Shown here: positions 58,426-63,308 of the stretch, piece after piece | Layout: every line of letters starts with the position of its first letter | Position numbering within the stretch: position 1 is the stretch's first letter | Origin: a virus | Reading direction: 5' to 3' (one strand) | DNA length: 63,308 nucleotides | Virus record (IMG/VR): IMGVR_UViG_3300035664_000014 | Location: 1-63,308 of that record | Program-made: the position numbers and the translations under genes | The notes under the pieces: model-generated | What the model saw: only the letters and a program-made list of their open reading frames with translations | What the model was told of the DNA's origin: nothing | The model's database searches: none

Positions 58426-59739
58426 ATGGCACAGATTCAAGCAGGACAAACCTATCAGACAGGGATGGCTGTAACAGCAGCCAACCTAAACGCGCATGTC
58501 AACAATGCCTCACTGCTGCCAGGGTGTATCGCAGAGCAAGTGGTCGCGCCTTCTGTGTCCAGCACGGACAGCATTCTTATCAGCAACGGAAGTTCGCTCA
58601 ACAAGACAACGCTGGCATCCATCGTTTCCCCGCTTGGTTTGTTCGATAAGACCCAGCCGCAGACGCTAGGCCAGAACGTGACTTTCGCAAGCGGAGCCGA
58701 CATTGCCTTGTCATCCGGCAGCATCATGGCCCTGTCGTCAGGGGCGCAAATTACCCTTGCATCTGGATCGTCAATGACGCTCTCCTCTGGAGCCATCCTC
58801 ACCTTGGGACAAGACCCAGTGTCTGCTTTCCAAGCAGTGCCGAAGCAGTATGTGGATAATGGATTTCTGAACAGGTCAACTGGCGGACTTGTCAGCGGCT
58901 CAATCTCGATGATTGGCACGTCATCCATCCTGACGCTATCAGCAGACCCAGTGCAACCGCTTCAAGCCGCAACGAAGCAATACATAGAGAACTTTGCTGC
59001 AAATGAAGTTGCAAGGATTCGCCTTCAGACGACCACTGGCATCGGCGGAGCAAACACGCTGATTACAACAGCTCAAATCAACGCAACATATTCACAAACA
59101 GGGAGTACTGGAACTGTTTCCGTTCCAGATGCTTCATTCTGGGCATCAGACACAGCCCCATTCTTCTTGGCTGGCCAATACATCGGAGTGCTGTCTGGTG
59201 GAACTCCAGCGTTAACGGCAAGGCTGTACAAAATCCAAACCGTAAATTACACAGCAAAAACATTCACTATCACTGGGCCAGATTCAACAACAAGAACAGG
59301 CTCGATTGTCTTAAGCTGCGTGTATCGCAATACAACTCCGCCAGCAGCAGACACAAAGATAGACTCAAATGGGAACAAGAACATCAAGAGCGTGTACTTG
59401 TGCGTAGCGTCAAATAAGCACTACATCAACTATTGGTACGATACCAAGGGAACTGCCTTAAATGCTTCACCAACAGAACTAGACAGTGGTGTTGATGATG
59501 ACCAAAAGGTGCTCGTGCAAGGGTCTGGCTGCAATGGAACAACTGCTCCAGAACTACTATCTGTAAACTTAATGTCAAAAATTGCAGGGTCAGTAGCAGC
59601 AACAAACATATACGCACAGGATCAGCCAATGGGATTTGGTGCTACATCAAAAGGAGTGCATATAGGGTTTTTCTACACATACAACAACGGATCAGCTAGG
59701 CAGTATATATGGGACTCTAACATCTATATTTCTAGATGA
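58426..59739 (+). CDS. Tail fibre protein, phage A
   Basis: A 437-residue protein with an N-terminal attachment-like segment, short strand repeats of the type ALSSGSIMALSSG (about residues 85-125), and two DP..PLQA..KQY motifs (near residues 127-141 and 172-186) common in phage fibres. The C-terminal 220 residues are Thr/Asn-rich with lower G+C, likely the tip. Confidence 0.78.
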   Translation: MAQIQAGQTYQTGMAVTAANLNAHVNNASLLPGCIAEQVVAPSVSSTDSILISNGSSLNKTTLASIVSPLGLFDKTQPQTLGQNVTFASGADIALSSGSIMALSSGAQITLASGSSMTLSSGAILTLGQDPVSAFQAVPKQYVDNGFLNRSTGGLVSGSISMIGTSSILTLSADPVQPLQAATKQYIENFAANEVARIRLQTTTGIGGANTLITTAQINATYSQTGSTGTVSVPDASFWASDTAPFFLAGQYIGVLSGGTPALTARLYKIQTVNYTAKTFTITGPDSTTRTGSIVLSCVYRNTTPPAADTKIDSNGNKNIKSVYLCVASNKHYINYWYDTKGTALNASPTELDSGVDDDQKVLVQGSGCNGTTAPELLSVNLMSKIAGSVAATNIYAQDQPMGFGATSKGVHIGFFYTYNNGSARQYIWDSNIYISR

Positions 59740-60131
59740 CCGTATGGGACAAAATCCTTGAAGCAGAACTAGCCGCTGCGAGGCGTCATCCCAAGCTCTG
59801 GGACGGCACAAGCGAAGCGGAGATAAGGAACATACTGATATATTACGGACTGCATGGAGGGCTATTCTACTCCATAAACCAAGAGGATGAGATTGAAGCT
59901 GTGATGCTCGCGCACCCTGGCTGCAAGCTGCCGGATTGGGAGTGGGACGAACTCACGAACGACTGGACAATCTACACGCTTTGGGCCAAGAACCGAAAGG
60001 CGTTTGAGGACATGGTTGGACGTGCAATCCAAGACAAGAAACCCGACTTGATTTACGCCGTAAGAAACGGAATCATCAGGGAAGTAACACCGGAAAAACT
60101 ACTGCGACTATTCTATGGGCGGATCTCCTAA
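59736..60131 (+). CDS. Hypothetical protein before ejection genes
   Basis: A 131-residue alpha/beta protein (IRNILIYYGLHGGLFYSINQ, then WEWDELTNDWTIYTLWAKN). It occupies the slot just before the first ejection protein, as the GNAT-like protein does in phage B (16540), so it may play the same role with a different sequence. No GNAT motif is visible. It overlaps the next gene by 17 bp. Confidence 0.62.
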   Translation: MTVWDKILEAELAAARRHPKLWDGTSEAEIRNILIYYGLHGGLFYSINQEDEIEAVMLAHPGCKLPDWEWDELTNDWTIYTLWAKNRKAFEDMVGRAIQDKKPDLIYAVRNGIIREVTPEKLLRLFYGRIS

Positions 60132-60984
60132 AATCAACATGCCTGCGGCTCCGACGTACACTGGCTCGATGGAGGAGATTCTCCGCGCCCAGCTCAAGTA
60201 TGCTCCAGAGGTATACGCAGCGGAGCAGCAGTATCAGCCTTTATATGGAGCCTTGCAGCAGCGGATGATGCAAGATGAGGCAGCAGCACAGCTCAAGATG
60301 TATCAAGGCTTGCAGCCAGAGCTATCAAAGCTAGAGGAGAGCTATCAGACAGCAGATCAATTAGCGCAGGCTAGAGCTTTGAAAGAAAGGGCTCCTGATT
60401 TCGTGCAGCAGTTTCAAAGGGCTCAAGGGACTGAAGGCATTCTCTCTGGATTGCAAAAGTACGCGCAAGAACAACAGGCGATTGCACCTCAATACGATCT
60501 CAACCCCGAAGAAGAACGGGCTATCCAGCAGAGTACCCGCGCAGCTTATGCAGCACGGGGAACGGTAATGGGAGATCAATCGGTTCTAAGCGAGATTCTC
60601 AATCGCCACCAATTCCAGCGGCAACGCAGACTGGAGGAAGACCAGCTTGCAGCGCAGCGTCAGCAAATGGCATCAGGAATAGCAGGGGTGCTGCAACAGC
60701 AAGCCGCGCCAGCCATGCAGAGTTTCTACAGGCAACCAATGTACGGAGGCAACTTTGCCGGAAACGCTGTGCAGAGCGCACTCATGGGCCAGCAGCAAGC
60801 TGGATCGCAATACTTCAACCCAGAATCGCAAACAGGGATGGGACTTATTGGCGGCACATACAACTCCAAGGTTCAAGCAGCAATGGCGCAAGCGCAAGCG
60901 AAAGCGGCGGCTGGCGCAGGAGGGATGGGGCTTGGAGGGTCGCTTGGCGGGTCGGCTATAATGGCGACTGGGATGGTTTTGTAA
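60115..60984 (+). CDS. Ejection (internal virion) protein 1, phage A
   Basis: A 289-residue protein rich in Gln, Ala and Met: helical in the middle (AEQQYQPLYGALQQRMMQDE) and Gly/Ala-rich at the C terminus (AAGAGGMGLGGSLGG). Composition and place parallel the phage B protein at 16990. It probably enters the cell with the DNA. Confidence 0.7.
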   Translation: MGGSPKINMPAAPTYTGSMEEILRAQLKYAPEVYAAEQQYQPLYGALQQRMMQDEAAAQLKMYQGLQPELSKLEESYQTADQLAQARALKERAPDFVQQFQRAQGTEGILSGLQKYAQEQQAIAPQYDLNPEEERAIQQSTRAAYAARGTVMGDQSVLSEILNRHQFQRQRRLEEDQLAAQRQQMASGIAGVLQQQAAPAMQSFYRQPMYGGNFAGNAVQSALMGQQQAGSQYFNPESQTGMGLIGGTYNSKVQAAMAQAQAKAAAGAGGMGLGGSLGGSAIMATGMVL

Positions 60985-61865
60985 TGAAAAATAAAACGGA
61001 ACATACAATACAGAAAGCACTAGCTAGAGCAAAACGTCCCGCAGTTCTATGGAGCGGCGGCAAAGACTCGACTGTCCTTTTGGATATCGCTCGTCGTCTA
61101 AAGCCAGACATTGAGGTAATCCACTTCAAGCTGCCATTCCTGCCAAACAAGTATCGGCATCACCACAACGTGCAAGAGCAGACAGGACTCACCGTCCATG
61201 ACTGGCTTCCGCAGCGAGTTGCGCTAACCCACGGAAACGACCGCATCGATGTGTGCGAAACATACGACATTGGATCAGGAACACTGAGCGTCATGCGTGG
61301 CACGGAACCTTTTGATGAGCGCAGACCCTGGGTGTGTGGGCTGGATTGGCTGAATCGTCCAACTTCAAAGACGTTCTCAAACTTCGATGTGCTTTTGTGC
61401 GGTCACAAGTCCGTCGATATTGACCCGCTTACAGGAGGCATGCCACTGCACATTGACATGAAACGCCTTGGCGCGTTGACTGAGATGTGGTTCCCATTAA
61501 GGGAATGGACGGACGAAGACGTAGCTGAATACATACTGGCAAACGGCATTCCTTACGACAAGTACCGCTACGACGAGGAGGTGGTCAGCAAGCCTGACAA
61601 ACACTTCAACTCTGACTATGTGCATTCATGCATGCGGTGCGTGGATAAGAGGGAGGGCAAGTTTGTCCATTGCCCAAAATTACATGCAGACATTGAAAAC
61701 ATCTCCGAGTTCGTATTGCACGAACAGCCCCGACACGACTACTGCAATGTCCGATCTGGATTGCCAGACGTGCGGAGCGTGTTGCAGCCACAAGTGGTCA
61801 TGGCCGATTCTCAAGAAGGATCGGTCGGATGCGAGTGGAATCCCAGCGGAGATGCAGCGAGATGA
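60984..61865 (+). CDS. PAPS-reductase-like PP-loop protein
   Basis: A 293-residue protein with the PP-loop motif WSGGKDSTVLL (about residues 23-33) of the adenine nucleotide alpha hydrolase/PAPS reductase superfamily, then LREWTDEDVAEYILANGIPY (about 172-191), typical of this family, and cysteines SCMRC and HCP near 214-233. Known members reduce PAPS/APS or activate sulfur for nucleic acid modification (for example DndC). About the last 38 residues are read from DNA that also encodes the YkgJ-like protein in another frame and look unstructured. The gene lies inside the ejection-protein cluster, where a metabolic enzyme is unexpected. Confidence 0.8.
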   Translation: MKNKTEHTIQKALARAKRPAVLWSGGKDSTVLLDIARRLKPDIEVIHFKLPFLPNKYRHHHNVQEQTGLTVHDWLPQRVALTHGNDRIDVCETYDIGSGTLSVMRGTEPFDERRPWVCGLDWLNRPTSKTFSNFDVLLCGHKSVDIDPLTGGMPLHIDMKRLGALTEMWFPLREWTDEDVAEYILANGIPYDKYRYDEEVVSKPDKHFNSDYVHSCMRCVDKREGKFVHCPKLHADIENISEFVLHEQPRHDYCNVRSGLPDVRSVLQPQVVMADSQEGSVGCEWNPSGDAAR

Positions 61866-62094
61866 TTACCCGCTACTAAAGACGTGCAACAATAGATGCA
61901 TTGCTTTGCAAGGTATAGTTGGAGTACAAACATCTTGTTCGATATACAGCAACAGGCCACAGGCTTGCAGGAATTTCAAGAAAGGCAGTGAACTTTGTTT
62001 AGAAGCTAGGAGACATCTATATGGCAAAACCACAAATGTTGTTCGGGCAACAAGCCCCGCAGTCAATATCCATGATGGGTCAGGGTGTCGCTGA
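61747..62094 (+). CDS. YkgJ-family CxxCxxCC protein
   Basis: A 115-residue protein with CQTCGACC (Cys6/9/12/13), RCIAL, CSIYSNRPQACRNFKKGSE and a final cysteine, the YkgJ-type zinc- or iron-chelating signature. Its first 119 bp overlap the PP-loop gene in a +1 frame, and its last 74 bp overlap the next ejection gene. The partner enzyme directly upstream suggests a joint redox or metal-linked reaction; that is inference. An upstream extension of the frame exists but overlaps the PP-loop domain. Confidence 0.75.
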   Translation: MSDLDCQTCGACCSHKWSWPILKKDRSDASGIPAEMQRDDYPLLKTCNNRCIALQGIVGVQTSCSIYSNRPQACRNFKKGSELCLEARRHLYGKTTNVVRATSPAVNIHDGSGCR

Positions 62095-62497
62095 TTCAGG
62101 AGCAAGGATGGCGCAGATGTACGCGCAGGGTCTTGAGTCCATAGGCAAGAATGTTGGCAACGCAATTCTTCAAACTGCTGGCATTTACGAGAACGAGCAG
62201 CAGACGAACCAGGCAGCAGATGCTGTTAAGAAGTTTATCTCGGTCATGCCAGACAAAGAAACCGAAGGCTCGATGGGGTTCATGCTCAATCAGTATGTAA
62301 AGGATCCGAATGTATCGAATGCTCAGATTGCCAAGTTTGGCACTGGAGCGATTAGCGAGTACATGAAGAGCGTCTTCGATATGCAACGGATTCGCGAGCA
62401 AAACAAGGGACGCTTGGATGTTGCAGGGATGAGACAACCAGGAGCCACTGGAGGATTGATTAGTCCTTTTGCTCCATCACAAAACCCTCAGCAATGA
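62021..62497 (+). CDS. Ejection (internal virion) protein 2, phage A
   Basis: A 158-residue protein with Gln/Met/Ala-rich helices (ISMMGQGVADSGARMAQMYA) and a flexible C terminus (GATGGLISPFAPSQNPQQ). Its position and composition fit a small internal virion protein. Its stop overlaps the next start (ATGA). Confidence 0.65.
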   Translation: MAKPQMLFGQQAPQSISMMGQGVADSGARMAQMYAQGLESIGKNVGNAILQTAGIYENEQQTNQAADAVKKFISVMPDKETEGSMGFMLNQYVKDPNVSNAQIAKFGTGAISEYMKSVFDMQRIREQNKGRLDVAGMRQPGATGGLISPFAPSQNPQQ

Positions 62498-63308
62498 ACG
62501 AGCAACAGAAAGCCTTTTACGAGGATGCGGTATACCCAGAAACATGGGATTTACCAACGCCGCCTGCCAAGATTCGTATTCCAGAAGGATATGACGAGTC
62601 TAATCCAGCGCACGTCGCGGCTCTGCAAGAGACATATTCAAAGGCATACAACCCTGTAGAACTAAACCAGAACGCTCTCACTTACCTTGCTGACATCAAG
62701 AGCCAAGGACAACGTGTTGCAGCGCAAACGCAAGCAGTTCAATCGGCCCTTAAAGAGCTAGAGACCGTCCAAAGGGACAAGTATGTGCCAGTAGCAGGAG
62801 GAAGGTTTGAGCGTCCTAGGATGAGCGCAGAAGAAGCTGCGAAGTACGGACTGGCAGTTGCCAAGGCAAAAGAAAAGCTCTCAGCAGCAGAAGCCGATTT
62901 AGCTGCCGCCAACAAGCCTATTGAGCCGAAGGTCTTTGAAGTTCAATTGCCGCAGCCTCAAGCACAGGAAGCCAAGCCAGAGGAAGCTCCCAAACAGGCA
63001 CAAGCCGGATTGCCAAGCAAGGCAAGCGCAGAGGGAGTGGGTGTATCCGACCAAGAAAAGTGGTATCGCGGAGAATTGGATAGGCTTGGCAAGTGGACGC
63101 AGCAGCAGATTGCAGGTGGCGCAGACCCGTCAAAAGTTCGTGCAGCTAGAGAGATGTACCTGGCAGACATCGAAAGCCAGTGGATTCCAGAAATCAAACG
63201 CTACGGTGGAAAGACATGGAGGGTGGATTTGCCAAACAAGCATGTTGAGGTCAGTAACGATGCAGCAGCGCTTAAAGAGCCGTTCACTCACTCCGTTCAG
63301 AAAGCCAC
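62494..63308 (+). CDS. Ejection (internal virion) protein 3, phage A, partial
   Basis: The reading frame stays open to the right edge (at least 271 residues), so the 3' end is missing. It has a Pro-rich start (ETWDLPTPPAKIRIPEGYDE), a coiled-coil middle (about residues 60-145), a Pro/Gln-rich linker and another helical part. It is probably the large ejection protein that ends the cluster, as in phage B (19690-22848). Confidence 0.7.
   Translation, partial: MNEQQKAFYEDAVYPETWDLPTPPAKIRIPEGYDESNPAHVAALQETYSKAYNPVELNQNALTYLADIKSQGQRVAAQTQAVQSALKELETVQRDKYVPVAGGRFERPRMSAEEAAKYGLAVAKAKEKLSAAEADLAAANKPIEPKVFEVQLPQPQAQEAKPEEAPKQAQAGLPSKASAEGVGVSDQEKWYRGELDRLGKWTQQQIAGGADPSKVRAAREMYLADIESQWIPEIKRYGGKTWRVDLPNKHVEVSNDAAALKEPFTHSVQKA

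Overview
The window looks like DNA from two tailed bacteriophages with short-tail (podovirus-type) virion genes. It carries two complete sets of head genes: two large terminases, two portals, two scaffolds and two unrelated major capsid proteins. It also carries ejection proteins, tail fibres, tailspikes and two lysis cassettes, and no host housekeeping genes, tRNAs, rRNAs or integrase that I can see. Tailspikes, a P22-type tail and peptidoglycan-degrading endolysins suggest Gram-negative host(s). The host cannot be named from sequence alone.

The key to the layout is a 960-bp repeat, identical in both copies (12627-13586 and 51992-52951, offset 39,365 bp), inside a glycine-rich tail-fibre gene. 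Everything between the copies forms one self-consistent phage genome if closed into a circle: 'phage B', 39,365 bp. In order it has terS, terL, P22-type portal, scaffold, P22-type coat, gp4-like adaptor, fibre cassette (43.3-52 kb), then gp10-like tail factor, ejection proteins, two tailspikes, holin-like pair and lysozyme (13.5-28.1 kb), then replication/recombination genes (28.4-39.8 kb) and an accessory block (39.8-43.2 kb). The outer parts (1-12.6 kb and 53-63.3 kb) join just as naturally into 'phage A'. That has terL, portal, an HEXXH metalloprotease-like protein, scaffold, a DUF5309/SU10-type capsid protein, connector, fibres, holin-like pair, M15 endopeptidase, tail nozzle and ejection genes, running off the right edge. 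The window is therefore either a cointegrate of two phages recombined through a shared fibre gene, or an assembly chimera through that repeat.

Phage A, left (1-13.4 kb): small early genes including a DUF1599/Nmad1-like protein, a non-coding leader, then the head and neck genes in tightly coupled order (TAATG/ATGA overlaps), then fibres. Phage B, tail and lysis (13.5-28.1 kb): virion proteins and two beta-helix tailspikes, each followed by a tiny conserved gene. Phage B, replication (28.4-39.8 kb): Sak4-like ATPase, DUF669 SSB-like protein, a strong terminator, SF2 helicase, DUF3310 protein, a run of small genes joined by an identical 18-bp start/stop junction, a Cas4/RecB-like nuclease, a primase-helicase, a repeat-rich divergent intergenic region (candidate origin) and RusA.

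Phage B, accessory (39.8-43.2 kb): a DUF2829 protein of the Tad2 (Thoeris anti-defence) family on the plus strand, then a minus-strand group with ArdA antirestriction protein, a GP88-family protein, a Cys-rich protein and small unknowns. I read this as a counter-defence island. Its unknown genes are the best candidates for undescribed functions. Phage A, right (53-63.3 kb): a second glycine-rich fibre, lysis genes, tail nozzle, ejection proteins, and an unexpected PP-loop (PAPS-reductase-like) enzyme overlapping a YkgJ-like CxxCxxCC protein inside the ejection-gene cluster.
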